Positions 10,516 through 21,179 are shown, counted from the first letter of the stretch. The stretch: 36,228 nt of DNA from Apostichopus parvimensis (GCA_000934455.1 KN882229.1:91928-128155), one strand, 5' to 3'. Program-made: numbers and translations. Notes: generated from the letters alone by a model not told the origin.

Positions 10516-12310
10516 ATGGGTGAGGAAAAACTTAGCGTAACTCCCAAAGTCATCAATCCTAAGGAAAACGGTCCCACAAAACGAGCTATCAGTGCTGAGA
10601 CTAAGCAACTAGTAATATCCTTCTATGAAGCAAGTGCATCCCAACTAACTGAGAAAAGAGCAATCAGTAAAAAAAACTGGCAGAAAACAGTACACAGAAT
10701 GCGCGGGTGCCTCTGCGAATACTGTGCAAAGGTAACACTGAAAGTACAAGCTATAAATAGACTTTGTCAGCAGTACAACACCATTCAATGCAAAGTGAAG
10801 GATGGATACTCGGCAAGCAAGTTAACGCTATGCCAAACACAGAACAGATTTGCTGATCTGACGTGTGTACAAAGACGTTGCAACACTTGTGGTGTGGCTG
10901 CCCTGAAGCTCCATCTGCAACCACTGGTTGATGCAGTAGGTAAAGCACAGGTTAGTTGTAAGAAGTTGAAGGCACTGAAATCCAGCATGACCTCGAAGTC
11001 TGGGGTTCAAAAAACGGTTACCAAAGTGAGAGAAGTGAGAGAGGAAGGAAATGATAAGTCTCTAGTCGAAGAGTTGCTTGAAGAGGTTGAAACATATTCT
11101 TAGCACCTGTTCACTTGGTGGTGGCAGCATGAGGAGTACAGCAGAATTGTCAAGAGCCCTAAACCTGGTCAGGTTATCATGCTCCTTGATTTTGCCCAGA
11201 ATTATGCCTGTCTTCAGCAAGATGAAGTCCAGTCAGGACACTGGACACATGACCAGGTTACCATACATCCAATCGTAGCCACTTACAGATGCCATGTGTG
11301 TCAACCACCACACATTGTCACCCACTCACTTGTCTTTATTTCTGATGATTTGAAACATGACTACCATGCTGTTCATAAGTTCTTTNNNNNNNNNNNNNNN
11401 NNNNNNNNNNNNNNNNNNNNNNNNNNNNNNNNNNNNNNNNNNNNNNNNNNNNNNNNNNNNNNNNNNNNNNNNNNNNNNNNNNNNNNNNNNNNNNNNNNNN
11501 NNNNNNNNNNNNNNNNNNNNNNNNNNNNNNNNNNNNNNNNNNNNNNNNNNNNNNNNNNNNNNNNNNNNNNNNNNNNNNNNNNNNNNNNNNNNNNNNNNNN
11601 NNNNNNNNNNNNNNNNNNNNNNNNNNNNNNNNNNNNNNNNNNNNNNNNNNNNNNNNNNNNNNNNNNNNNNNNNNNNNNNNNNNNNNNNNNNNNNNNNNNN
11701 NNNNNNNNNNNNNNNNNNNNNNNNNNNNNNNNNNNNNNNNNNNNNNNNNNCTTTCAAGATTCCAATGTATTTCTTTCTCAGAATATATCTATCACGAGTG
11801 TTATAAGGTTTTCAGATGGTTGCGCAGCCCAATATAAATCAAAGGGACCATGCCATGATATAGCTCATTACAGTGCAGTTGCACACCACTTTTTCGGCTC
11901 CAGGTATGGCAAAGGCCCTTCAGATGGGGAAAGTGCAGTAATTAAGAAGATGGCTTCATCTGCTGTGAAAAGTGCAGAAGCGTATATCCCCAATGCCAGT
12001 GAGTTGTACTCTTACTGCAAGAAAAATTTGAGCAAGGGAAATTCGGATGTAAGCTGTGAGAGCTTCCAGCGTACCATATTTTGGCTGCCAAAAGAAAATG
12101 TGGATCATCAGAGAGAACAACGCAAAACTGCAGTCACAGGTGCAAGACAGATACATTCAGTGCGTTAAAAAGGGGACGGCACACTGCGTATACGAAAACT
12201 CTCCTGTTTCTGTGAAAGCTTTTGGGCAGACCTTATGGAGCCCTGTACAAACCAGGATTTTGTCGATGACTAGAAAGAGATCAGCTTTGCTGCACTTTCT
12301 TCCCATAAAA
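10516..12310 (+). pseudogene. DDE gene copy 1: catalytic core segment
   Basis: Residues before the core include paired cysteines (GCLCEYC and RRCNTCG), a possible zinc-binding region. The core then carries LLDFAQNYACLQQDEVQSG, a CHVC pair, SLVFISDDLKHDYHAV, the gap, then FSDGCAAQYKSKG and YGKGPSDGES. The sequence after the TAA at 12166 still reads as family protein (LRIRKLSCFC, NQDFVDD). The stops at 11101, 12166 and 12271 therefore interrupt coding sequence and do not mark an end. The frame either side of the N run agrees if the gap size is right. A plausible donor, AAAA|GTAATT, sits at 12310. Confidence 0.55.
11386..11750. other. Assembly gap (365 N)
   Basis: Unknown bases inside the catalytic core of the DDE gene. 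The flanking reading frame is the same on both sides, so a gap length divisible as given (365 N plus split codons) is compatible with continuous coding. The true length may differ. Confidence 0.99.
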
Positions 12311-12555
12311 GTAATTATTTTTCATTGAAAACCTACAGCATTTGTGTCAACATGTTCTGAATCTCCATTTTTTCTTTTGATACTGACTGCATGGCCTGTT
12401 AAAACATCAGTGTCAATTTGCATGTTTGGTGCCAAACATTGAATGAATATTTATGCTGGGATTTCATAAAGTTAGAAACAAATGTTGTGTTCTCCTGTTT
12501 GTGAATACAGGTCAAGAAGTGCAGATCTTTAAAACTATTTTTGTTGTTTTAACAG

Positions 12556-12640
12556 GTCAGAAATCTGTCTCTGAGGGGGACTTTGTAGCTGTGTGCAAGC
12601 CCTGCAGAAGAGAAGGAAGGATCAGATGTTTGTTGCTAAG
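12556..12640 (+). pseudogene. DDE gene copy 1: exon opening the C-terminal module
   Basis: The acceptor is TTTTAACAG and the donor is CTAAG|GTAGAT. It reads SVSEGDFVAV in one frame and then KRRKDQMFVAK in another. The second frame joins in phase with the next exon, so a frameshift near 12593 is likely. GDFVAV...FVAK|VVRL is the start of a small beta-barrel-like module. Confidence 0.45.
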
Positions 12641-13048
12641 GTAGATAATTGACAAAACTTTTATATTTTTCTTTCAAGTCAAACTATTATTATATTACAA
12701 AAATAATGTAATAATAGCCATTCATGTCACCAGATATTGTGAACAGTCCCAGTTTGAACTCTTAAAGAAAAGCAAATCAAAGAAACAAACCTTATTTATC
12801 ATTCAATACAACAAATTATTGTTGAAATAAGATCAGGTTCCCAATAAGTGGTGAAAACAGAATTACTTGAGATTTTGCTAAGCAAAATCCTCACTTCCTT
12901 AAGAAATATTTGGAGGTAATTTATATGAAAGCTTGTTGTGAGAATACAAGTAATTTCTGAGGTTTGCTTTTATTTTCAACATTGTAGAGATTAAACAAAT
13001 TTTTAGAAAATATTTCCTGTCTCAATGTATTTGCCCTTCCATCTTCAG

Positions 13049-13279
13049 GTTGTCCGCTTAGAGGGTGATGGCTATTACGTCGCATACATGAAGCAGGCGT
13101 CAGATCAGGAGCTCTCCACCTGGCCAGAGGGAGAGGAGTTGTTTTTCTTGCATCCTGCTGAAGATATCATTGTAGACTTGAAGCTCCGACACCAGTCCTT
13201 TCTGGTTCAAGATTATTATCCAAGTTCAATCTATCTTTGGAAGTTTTCTGTAGTATTTGATTATTTCTGTTTTAGTTAA
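13049..13279 (+). CDS. DDE gene copy 1: terminal exon with Tudor/SH3-like module
   Basis: The acceptor is CATCTTCAG. In phase with the preceding exon it reads VVRLEGDGYYVAYMKQAS, then a WP-rich segment and ELFFLHPAEDIIVDL, ending at TAA 13277-13279. The pattern (strand, gap, YVAYM, WP, ED) is shared with the terminal segment at 30.9-31.1 kb, where it reads YVSFLHP...FFWPSPED. The Tudor/SH3-like fold is my inference from spacing of the hydrophobic strands. Confidence 0.5.
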   Translation, partial: VVRLEGDGYYVAYMKQASDQELSTWPEGEELFFLHPAEDIIVDLKLRHQSFLVQDYYPSSIYLWKFSVVFDYFCFS

Positions 13280-13860
13280 TTCAAGTATGCTGAGAAAGCT
13301 TAGCTAGTTCCTAGTTGGTTCATTTCTGCCCCATTAAGGATACATCAGTGAACCAGGAACTGTTCGCAGCACCCAGATAATTTTTAGAAGTAAGGGTGGG
13401 GGGGGGGGTAGTCAGTGCAACAGCAGACATTTTTTCTGTCTAGGATTGATGTTTTATCAACAAACAGGCAGCATTTTAGAGTTCCCTCTTTGTACATAAG
13501 TAGGTTTACTCTGTCTTGATTAACTTACATCACAATCCCACAATTACAATTTTCAGCTTTCACAATTAACAGGCACAACCCATTGAGAGGGGGGGGGGGG
13601 TGGAGGAGCTGTGCGAATGGTCAATAGTTGGTTCTGATTTTCAGAACATTTAATTTTAATCCTTGTTCCTCATGAAGATTTGTTGTCGTATATTCATTTG
13701 TAAAGCATTGTAAGCATGACACCAAGGTTCTGCACTATAAAACACTACTGAACCTTGGTTTGAGGCAATCACCTAGCAGCACACAGTATTTTGATGTTTA
13801 TATCTTTAGTAATATTTGAGGTTTTTGAGGTATCAAACACCATTTAATTGTTGGTTCATT
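13280..13860. other. Non-coding stretch with two poly-G tracts
   Basis: No protein-like frame. Runs of about 10-13 G occur near 13398-13408 and 13588-13600. The remainder is AT-rich and probably the 3' flank of the DDE gene. Confidence 0.4.
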
Positions 13861-14421
13861 AGATACTGATCACCAGGCTAAGTTGGATATGCTAAAACTT
13901 TCTGTCCTAAAAGATATCAGACAAAGCAGAAAGACTTGCTGGTTTTCAACTTTAGCTGAAAACCCAGAAATTGTTCCATGGTATAATACCGAGTTGAAGC
14001 AGCTGAAAGCTGAGCGTAGGCGCTGTGAAAAAGTTGGCAGAAGAGACAAAACTCCTGAGAATAGGTTAAAATTCACTGAAGCGAGAGATGCTTTCAAACA
14101 CAATTATAGTGAAGCATCCGATGTCTATTATGACAACTTGGTGGCTAACGGGTGGGTGACGGTCGGAGGTTATATGGCGTAGTTAAATCACTCTTTGGTA
14201 AGAGTACGGACATATCCTTCCCTCCACATACGGATAAGTCACAGCTGGCCAATGAAATTTTGCAACACTTCAACTCCAAAGTACTGAATATTCGTACTGA
14301 GCTCGATGGGGAGACTACCACCTTCAGCTTTCATACCAATTCCGACCCTCCTAGTGCCTCTCTGGAACAATTTTCGGAGCTTTCAAGTTGGCGTTCTATT
14401 AGGGTTGTACAGCGCTATTGA
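13861..14421 (+). mobile_element. CR1/L2-like LINE fragment (endonuclease-RT linker)
   Basis: Two frames carry the linker that joins the endonuclease to the reverse transcriptase in CR1/L2/Jockey-group LINEs. The first (13883 to about 14158) includes VPWYNTELKQLKAERRR and a following FTEARDAFKHNYSEASDVYY. The second (from about 14155) reads RRLYGVVKSLFGKSTDISF and QLANEILQHFNSKV. A frameshift near 14150 separates them. No RT catalytic domain, endonuclease core or 3' tail is present, so both ends are lost. Family placement within LINEs is tentative. Confidence 0.6.
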
Positions 14422-16639
14422 ATACTCCGTAGATTTGACCGCTTTATAACTTAATTTATTATTAAAATATAAGTGCTACTTTAGAGAGCATTCAATAGTC
14501 AGATCAATGATGTCAAGTGATGGTCAGCAATTGTTTTTGTTACAATGTTGGAAGATGGAATAATAAAAAATTCAATTCATTTTGCCACACACTCTCTCAG
14601 CTCTCAATGCAGATAAGCAGACTAAAAGACTAATTCTTGTGAATTGAAATTGGAATCCCCAGTACCTTTGTGCAAATCAAAGTTAGTGTTCCTCCAATAA
14701 TTTCAGTATAAATGTTTACCATTTCACTTCAAAACATGAGCTACTTCATGTATTGTACAATCCTTCAGCTGCACAATTGAAGAGTGAATAAGGTGAATGG
14801 ACTTTGGAGGTAGGTAGATGAGCATTAATGAAAGCAAACAATACAAACTTGCTTGAAATGTGGAAAATGTGATTGTGTTAACTTCTCTCTGAACATTCCT
14901 TTTAGAATGTTACTCTTCACTTTATACAGGAAATAGGAATTCGGATGTGATAAATAATAAACTTTCTTTTATAGCAAGAGTATGTGAATGTAAGTTTGTG
15001 ACCAGAGCATTTTGTAAACTTTTTCAACATTTAATTTCCAATTTGAGTAAATGCCGACTTCAAGCTTTTAATTGATACATTTACTAAAATTTTTTCGCTG
15101 CTGTTTATATGTTGTGCAATTTTGAATCCAATGAAGGCTCGTTCTTGTCTTGCTCAATGTTGGGTCACCTGAAAACACCCCAAAAAAATTGACATGTTAT
15201 ACTTGAGGTAACTTGGTGGGACCTTTACAAATGCTATTATACATACCATGTTGTTAGATTGCCAGCTGGTGATACAGAATGTTTGCCAAAAGATTGACAA
15301 ATGTTGGATAACATGATAAAGTTGGTATTTATTGATATGAAGGTCGTTTTGTCTTGCAAGTTGAAAACTGTTTCTGCATTGGTGTTAGGAGGCTTGTGAA
15401 ATTTACAGTTTGGAATTCAGTTTTGAGCATTAATTGACATGTTTTTCTTCATGAAAGGAATAAATTTACTGAAGATCCACATGGATGTTATTTCAAATTC
15501 AAATTGTGGAATTGTGACTTCCCCCAACAGAAGTATCTAAAGGAGGGGTACTCATAGGTGCAAGGGTTCGATGGTTGATGTGTCCTGTCATTGGGGAATT
15601 TAAACAGAATACAGTAGTCCTTACAAAAGCTGCTCCCTGGTGATTTACATCACTTAAAGAAACCAGGAGTCGTACAAAGCAGTGTTTGTTACATTGACTT
15701 TACCATATGCCTAGCATATTCTCTGGATGCTGTTAAGAGAACATGGTGTCCCATATAACATCATACTACAAGAGCAAATTGATGATGTTCACCAATGTAG
15801 AAGATACACAAAGTATTATGAAATCATACAGTGCGTATCAATCTTTAAATTATGAAATGCTGATGTACACGCTTCATCACTTCTTTTTGGTCATTAATTT
15901 TACAATAACAGTATTCCCATATTTTCCCCTTTCAGTTAATGGAAAGATTAAACAACAGAAAGGTGCTTGCAAAATATTGGTAGCAGTCTTATGAAAGGAA
16001 AAAGCAAAGAATTCAAGTTACATTATCAGCATTGTGCATGACAGGTCCTTCGAACATTTTCTTAAAAAATGGTGTCCAATGTTGCATCAGGTACACTTTG
16101 TAGAGGGCTGACTAGTCTGAACTGAACGTAGAGATGGAACATTTGTTCACAAGTTTATGACATTGAAAGTGTTGTATACATCAATACAATATGTGCTCTA
16201 AACATTTTTAATTGATAAATACTTCTGTATTGCAATAAAACCTCTTTTAATATTTCAAGTGTTAAATATTCCACAATTTAATTCTGAATTTGACAATTGA
16301 ATCCTGAGTTTAGTGAGAAATAAATCTTCAATTTGGACATTTTAGTTAAAATAATGAAGGCTTTATATCTTTATTTCAGTCTGTTTCATTAATTACAAGT
16401 CAAGTGTATTGTTATTCTCAGTCTATGAAGCTAATTTTCAGTGGCTGCACTTTCAAACAGTTAAGATGGTGTCCATGTTGCATCAGGTAAATGTATGTCA
16501 ACTTACAACTCTTTAACACGACACCAAAATGTCAGTGTGGACTACCAGTTATTTTCTTATAGCAATTTTGGAAGCAGGATATATGGGCAATCCCATAATA
16601 CTATTTTTGGCTGATATCATTGAATTTCAAATTTTAGCT
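14422..16639. other. AT-rich stretch without supported genes
   Basis: I see no protein homology or splice-consistent exons in about 2.2 kb. An imperfect 25-base direct repeat, ATGGTGTCCAATGTTGCATC and onward, occurs at 16069-16093 and 16466-16489. The stretch lies inside the block that separates the two halves of the CACTA-like transposase. Confidence 0.35.
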
Positions 16640-16749
16640 TTCATGGCACATTTTCAACCACAACTTCACGGAATGAGCCATTTGGATTCATTGAGAGTTT
16701 TAGTGCAAACATGCCTTGTAAAGTGTGTACAGGAAACAAAGAAGACTTT

Positions 16750-17180
16750 GTAATAAAGTTTAGGAAGAGTTGTACATTTACAGAACCAAATAAAAGATGC
16801 TGGGAAATCTGCCATCTTTGAACATATAAACCAGTGCACAGATTGTAAGACCGAAAGCAGCATAAACTATTTTCATGTTATAGCAACTGGCAACTCAGAC
16901 TTTGAGATTCAAATCAAGGAAGCTCTCTACATCAAAAAACTGAAACCAGTTTTAAATAGTCAGCTGTTCCAACATGGATCCTCCTACCTACTCAATGTAT
17001 TTGAAACTTTGCTACATGTATCAACATGGTTAATCATATCTATGCTACAGCCTATGGAACTATATAATTTTAAAGCCTTACTATACCTGAGGAGGAAGAT
17101 GAGATATCTTCGAAAACGTTCGAACAAACATGACGCTTGTAAATATAATTGTTCTGTGTTGCTCATTTATTTGGTTCTGT
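16750..17180 (+). mobile_element. Penelope-like element (PLE), 3' fragment
   Basis: One open frame from 16757 to a TAA at 17180-17182 reads SAIFEHINQC, then FHVIATGNSDFEIQIKEALY, KKLKPVLNSQ and SSYLLNVF. This is the C-terminal part of the GIY-YIG endonuclease found at the end of PLE proteins. The fragment is flanked by a 12-bp target duplication, AAAGAAGACTTT, at 16738-16749 and 17181-17192. Removing it restores the protein order of the CACTA-like host gene around the KEDF motif. The RT part is absent, so the copy is 5'-truncated. GIY-YIG residues themselves lie in the missing part. Confidence 0.7.
17087..17125 (+). ncRNA. Hammerhead-ribozyme-like remnant in the PLE tail
   Basis: CTGAGGA (17087-17093) matches the hammerhead CUGANGA box. 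A G and a perfect 6-bp stem, GAAGAT/ATCTTC, follow with a 5-base loop. GAAA (17112-17115) comes immediately after, then a short self-complementary GTTCGAAC. PLEs are known to carry hammerhead motifs in their terminal repeats. The UH cleavage site and stem I are not evident here, so this is probably a decayed motif. Confidence 0.4.
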
Positions 17181-18392
17181 AAAGAAGACTTTACTGGGGA
17201 ACAGTTTCAATTAAGATCAAAGCATGAACATGATCAGCATGTGAGGGACGCGCAGAGAAACCCTTCTAGTTGTTCTGCAAGCGGAGTGAAAAGGTCATGT
17301 ATCCTTAACACCTCAAAATATTTCCATGTCACATCCAATTTATGTCCAGATGTTATGCATGATGTGTTGGAAGGGATAGCACCAATGGAATTAAAGCTTG
17401 TTTTAAAAGCTTTGATATTTGCTGAAAAATTATTCACATTAGATCAATTAAATTTTAAAATATCTACTAATAACTATGGGTTTTGTGATCAGTCAAATAA
17501 GCCTAGTCAGATAATGCAGCACACTCTGAAAACAACTGATAACAGCTTAAAGCACAGATGTGGTGTCTCTTGAGGGTTCTTCCACTTTTAATAGGGGAAT
17601 ACATTCCAAGAGTTCATTGTTTCTGGGAGCTAATTCTGAAACTAAGAAAAATTACAGATATCATCTTTGCTCCTAAAGTGACAAGAGGACAGTGTGTTTA
17701 CTTGAAGAGTCTCATAGAGGACCACCACTCTCATTTTAAAACAGTGTTTCCTGATGTAAGCTTCATTCCAAAGCATCATTTCCTGGTGCATTATCCCTTC
17801 CTGATGCTTCAAGTGGGACCTGTTGTTCACATGTGGTGTATGCGATTCGAAGCAAAACACATGTATGCCAAGAGGCTTTCGGGTGTGGTCTGTTGTTTGA
17901 AAGACATTTGTTAAACTGTCACTCAAAGACATCAGATTAGCCATTGTGGGAAATGGTTTTTATCATGTAATGATAATGCTGGAGCATCACTATGTGTGGC
18001 AAATGTAACTCCATGTCAAGTGTGTGACATTTGTGGTTTTCAAACTTTGCTACAAAATGTTACAGGACTTTCAGCAGAAGATGAACTTCATGTTGCAGAT
18101 CATATCGTGTACTTTGGCACAATGTACAGAGCTGGTTGTGGTCATAGATACTGTAAACGAATCTCCAACATTGTGTAGGATAATATCAATACTATTAGTT
18201 GGTAAGCTTGTTTATATACATGGAGAATTCTGGGAAGCTTGTTATTTTGATGAACATTTGCATTCTTACTCAGTGCAAAAAGGTGAATGTTGCACTTTCA
18301 AAAGAATTGAAGATGTAGTGGATTTTTATCCACTAGTTTTAAATTTCTTTGCAAGTCAGACCTTTATTAGCCTACAATATGGAGTAATGTAG

Positions 18393-18771
18393 AGAAGTGT
18401 GTTAATTGTTTTGACTGAAGGACACACATGGTCTCTATTCTGTATTGACACTTGATACTTTTTACTTCACAGTACAAATTCATATGTGCTCTCCATGTCA
18501 GGTTTGAAATATGTCTCTCTACCACTTTAAAGTTTTGTAAAATACAAGTAAAATGAGTGTAGTTTGATAATTGTGTATTGCAAGACTGTCGTATCCTTGC
18601 AGAGAATGCCTCACCAAAATAAATCAGCAGACAATCAACAGGAGATTTACCAAGTTGAAGTCCAAGGGAAGACACAACTTATAATCCTTTTGTGTGAAGC
18701 ATACAAGGTTGGGGTATTTACACGACAAGAATTAAACAATCTCCTTGTTGACTTTTTGTACCAAATTTGAC
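18393..18771. other. Leader region of SAMD3-like copy 2
   Basis: A splice acceptor-like TATCCTTGCAG ends at 18602. An open stretch then reads RMPHQNKSADNQQEIYQVE to a TGA at about 18768, four bases before the ATG of the next ORF. I find no homology for it. It may be a 5' untranslated exon or the tail of the CACTA-like gene. Confidence 0.3.
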
Positions 18772-19140
18772 ATGGATAAGAGGAAGTTATATGTGACTCT
18801 TGAAGGAAGCCAGATCAAGAAAGTTAAGGTTTTAAAACGGGAGGAATTTGGGACAACATATTCATCCCTCTTGATCAAAATACAGCAAAAGTTGAAGGTA
18901 GATGGAACAGTAAGAATTTCAGCAAAAGTTGAAAAAGATGGGTTGTTTATAGAAGTAGAAGAGGACGATGAAGACTTTGCAGAAATCGTGGAGGAATCAC
19001 CTGAGTTTAAGGTTACCCAGGCCCTGTTTCAGAATTCTATGCCGAATCAGCTTGATGCATCCCCTGAGAAGAATCAGGAAATTGATAGTGGTGACAACCA
19101 AGTTCAGAAATCTAGCTGTGAAACTTCCATTGCATGCTGA
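18772..19140 (+). CDS. SAMD3-like copy 2, first coding exon (ubiquitin/PB1-like N-terminus)
   Basis: It starts at an ATG (MDKRKLYVTLEGSQIKKVKV) and spans 122 codons to a TGA at 19138-19140. The beta-rich start, the alternating helix (SSLLIKIQQKLKV) and the acidic close (IEVEEDDEDFAEIVEESPEF) fit the ubiquitin-like or PB1-like domain that opens SAMD3-like proteins. The tail (NQLDASPEKNQEI...) is low complexity. The exon may end earlier at one of several GT dinucleotides, such as FK|GTTACC. The next family exon is at 22.5 kb, after two mobile-element insertions in the intron. It lies just 0.4 kb downstream of the CACTA-like transposase, on the same strand. Confidence 0.55.
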   Translation: MDKRKLYVTLEGSQIKKVKVLKREEFGTTYSSLLIKIQQKLKVDGTVRISAKVEKDGLFIEVEEDDEDFAEIVEESPEFKVTQALFQNSMPNQLDASPEKNQEIDSGDNQVQKSSCETSIAC

Positions 19141-19662
19141 ACAGGAACATACAATAAGTGCTTCTAATCATATTTAGGTCTTTCCTCCTCAATGTTTTAT
19201 AGCAAGGTAATGATACGTTGCTTTTCCACAGAAACACCCAGTCTGCTACTTTAAGGCTCGCATCGACACAATAAAAATAAATTATTAACCATTTTGGTGC
19301 ATTTGCATTAGTTGTAAAAATAGTATTTGGCATTCACAGTCTGTCACTAATGTCATCTGGTAGACATGTTATATGTTCTTTTCAAAAGTAATTTCTAAAG
19401 GGTTACATAAGTAGCATCCAAACTGTTCTCAGAATTTACAAAGATTTAAGCCTAACAGCAAGTCTTTCAGTCAGTGATAAAAAGAAACTAAAAACATATC
19501 CAAGTCAACAGTGGTAGTACAATTTCATCGTAGGTGACCCCTTTCATTTGGAACCATATGGAGATGACTCATAAGTATTAATAACAGTCTATCCCATTTA
19601 TTTGGAGGGACTCAAAGTTTTACCTCTACAGATTTTGTATGCAACACATGTACTTGACATTT
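19141..19662. other. Intron sequence, no supported feature
   Basis: AT-rich and without coding signal on either strand. It lies in the presumed first intron of SAMD3-like copy 2. Confidence 0.4.
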
Positions 19663-19825
19663 TCATGTTCTGCCTGATTTCAGGATTCTTACAAATGGTT
19701 TCAGTGTTGGAACAAGTACAGTACCTTCTCTTTGAGCGTTTCTCTTGTTTCTTGTTGTGAAGGGAATCGCGGGTAAATCGTACGTTAGGGAGTTTGCATC
19801 CTCCAGTTGCTGCAGTTCTTCATCT
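19663..19825 (-). CDS. Antisense exon-like ORF, unrecognised
   Basis: On the minus strand an acceptor-like GCATGCTGCAG precedes an open stretch starting RDEELQQLEDANSLTYDLPA, which includes FTTRNKRNAQREGTVLVPTL before a stop at 19663-19665. The composition is protein-like, unlike the upstream part of the same frame. I do not recognise it. It could be the last exon of an antisense gene or another transposon remnant. Confidence 0.2.
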
Positions 19826-20263
19826 CTGCAGCATGCATGTATGTAATACATAATTGGAAGTAGCCAATATTTTATTAATAGATGGCCACTTAGCCACAAA
19901 GCTTCACGAACAAAACCATTAACGTTGCACATGCAGGATTTGCACTGTACAGAACCACCCAATATGTACGTACACATGGCTGGTACAAAGCCTCTCTAAC
20001 CTACTTTATTGTGTTCGTTTCCCAAACCATATCTGGACTTCGTAACAGATATGATTTGGGGGCCTATCTGGGTAACGAAAAAATTCGCTAAATTTGCATC
20101 TAATTAGTCTCTTGTCTTATAAGTGTTTCTATATGTAATGTAATGTAAATAAAATCTTATATAGCGCACTACGCGCGACGCATCTGTGCGCTTTACAAAC
20201 AATCTAGAAAATACAATGACATAAAACAATAAATAGAAAAAACAGTAAATACATATACCAACT

Positions 20264-20587
20264 ACAGATAAATACAGGAATATTAGATCGAAAAACTATT
20301 AAAAGCACTGGTGAAGCGTAAAGCGATAAAACAGATTGACTACAAAATCTACAATATGAATGCTAAAAACTGAAAATCCCAATTGAGGTTACAACCTAAA
20401 AACCAACACGACAGAACAATATAAAACAGATAAATACAGGAATATGAGATCGAAAAACTATTAAAAGCACTGGTGAAGTGTAAAGCGATAAAACAGAATG
20501 ACTACAAAATCTACAATTCGAATGCTAAAAAGTGAAAATTCCAATTGAAATTAGAACCTAAAAACCAACACGACAGAACAACATAAA
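20264..20587. repeat. Two tandem copies of a 162-bp unit
   Basis: The unit begins ACAGATAAATACAGGAATAT at 20264 and again at 20426, an offset of 162. Both copies continue through GCACTGGTGAAG, AAAGCGATAAAACAGA and CCAACACGACAGAACAA with about 10 differences. It is A-rich and without coding capacity. It lies between the left TIR and the Gag-like ORF of the 1.3-kb element. Confidence 0.8.
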
Positions 20588-20666
20588 ATCTAAAAATCTT
20601 AGAAACCATCTTGGTAGTGCTCTTGAAAGAGATATGTATGTAATAGCAGTGTATTTATATTTCGCT

Positions 20667-21179
20667 ATGGCCTTTACAACGGCTGAAGCATTTGTATCAC
20701 ATACTGAATTAACTGTAGAGGATGTAGATGATTTATCCAAAGATAATCTCCTAGACTTAGCTAAGCACCTTAGTATCGTAGTACCTCCTGCTGCTAAGAA
20801 ACCTCAGTTGAATCGTATAGTTGGTAATCATTTACTAAAATGGGGTTTCATCAAAGGAAAAGGGGAGGATATGCCCAAATCTAGTGAAGAAAGTGAAGAA
20901 TTAAAGAAATTAACAATCCATTTGAAGATCAGGGAACTAGAATTGCAAAACGAAAGAGAGATACGTGAAAGTGAAAAGTTAAAGATGGAGAAAGAATTTA
21001 GAGTAAAGGAATTAGAACATGAAATGGCTCTTAAAACGCTGGAAACGAAAAGTCACATCGGGCAATCTTCATCGTCTTTTGATTTATCTAAGAACATAAG
21101 GCTGTTACTCAGTTTGCTGAAAATGAAGTACACAGATTTTATTATTATTTGTGGGCCTATCCGGGAAACGAACAGATAG
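20667..21179 (+). pseudogene. Gag-like N-terminal fragment of a Ty3/gypsy element
   Basis: The likely start is the ATG at 20667 (MAFTTAEAF); the hydrophobic codons upstream belong to non-coding sequence. A short helical domain (LSKDNLLDLAKHLSI) is followed by a strongly charged coiled coil (LKIRELELQNEREIRE...) and then SSSFDLSKNIRL. That order is typical of the N-terminal Gag region in invertebrate Ty3/gypsy elements. After IRL, near 21105, the family signal moves to another frame, so the ORF is frameshifted and then cut off by the right inverted repeat. Capsid, zinc knuckle and pol are absent. Confidence 0.5.

Larger units (their letters stand above)
9609..13279 (+). pseudogene. Unclassified DDE-type transposase gene, copy 1
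   Basis: The product resembles a large set of uncharacterised multi-copy proteins in marine invertebrates. Its parts in order are a basic, Arg/Lys-rich N-terminus (9.6-10.2 kb, broken by frameshifts), a Cys-containing middle (10516-11100), an RNase H-like core and a C-terminal Tudor/SH3-like module. Core signatures are LLDFAQNYA (likely first Asp), FSDGCAAQYKSKG (second Asp) and HFFGSRYGKGPSDGES (candidate third acidic residue). The core frame 10516-12310 is collinear except for in-frame stops at 11101, 12166 and 12271 and an assembly gap at 11386-11750. Two small exons follow (12556-12640 and 13049-13279). The transposase assignment is inferred from the catalytic spacing and repetitive nature; I could not place it in a named superfamily. 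Confidence 0.55.
16640..18392 (+). pseudogene. CACTA/EnSpm-like transposase, C-terminal half
   Basis: It resumes the protein broken at 8.0 kb. FGFIESFSANMPCKVC leads to KEDF, where a PLE fragment interrupts, and continues at 17181 with KEDFTGEQFQLRSKHEHD. Next come YFHVTSNLCPDVMHDVLEG (the D-x-MH motif seen in CACTA-type transposases), a frame change near 17570, LPLLIGEYIPRVHCFWELIL, HHFLVHYPF and HMWCMRFEAKH. A stop and frame change near 17910 follow, then two more pieces ending GEFWEACYFDEHLHSY and a stop at about 18390. At least three frame changes make it non-functional. It shares strand and protein order with the 6.8-kb half, so both probably come from one gene copy. Confidence 0.6.

Noticed and set aside
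10751-11010. Several overlapping minus-strand ORFs
   Set aside because: All are shadows of the Cys-containing region of the DDE gene on the + strand.
15743-15994. 83-residue + strand ORF
   Set aside because: No recognisable motif, splice signals or neighbours that support it; chance ORF length for AT-rich DNA.
20264-20587. CRISPR-like or satellite array
   Set aside because: Only two copies of a long unit with no spacer structure; it is a simple tandem duplication.
20634-20666. Signal peptide at the start of the Gag-like ORF
   Set aside because: The hydrophobic codons precede the likely ATG at 20667, and Gag proteins of this type have no signal peptide.
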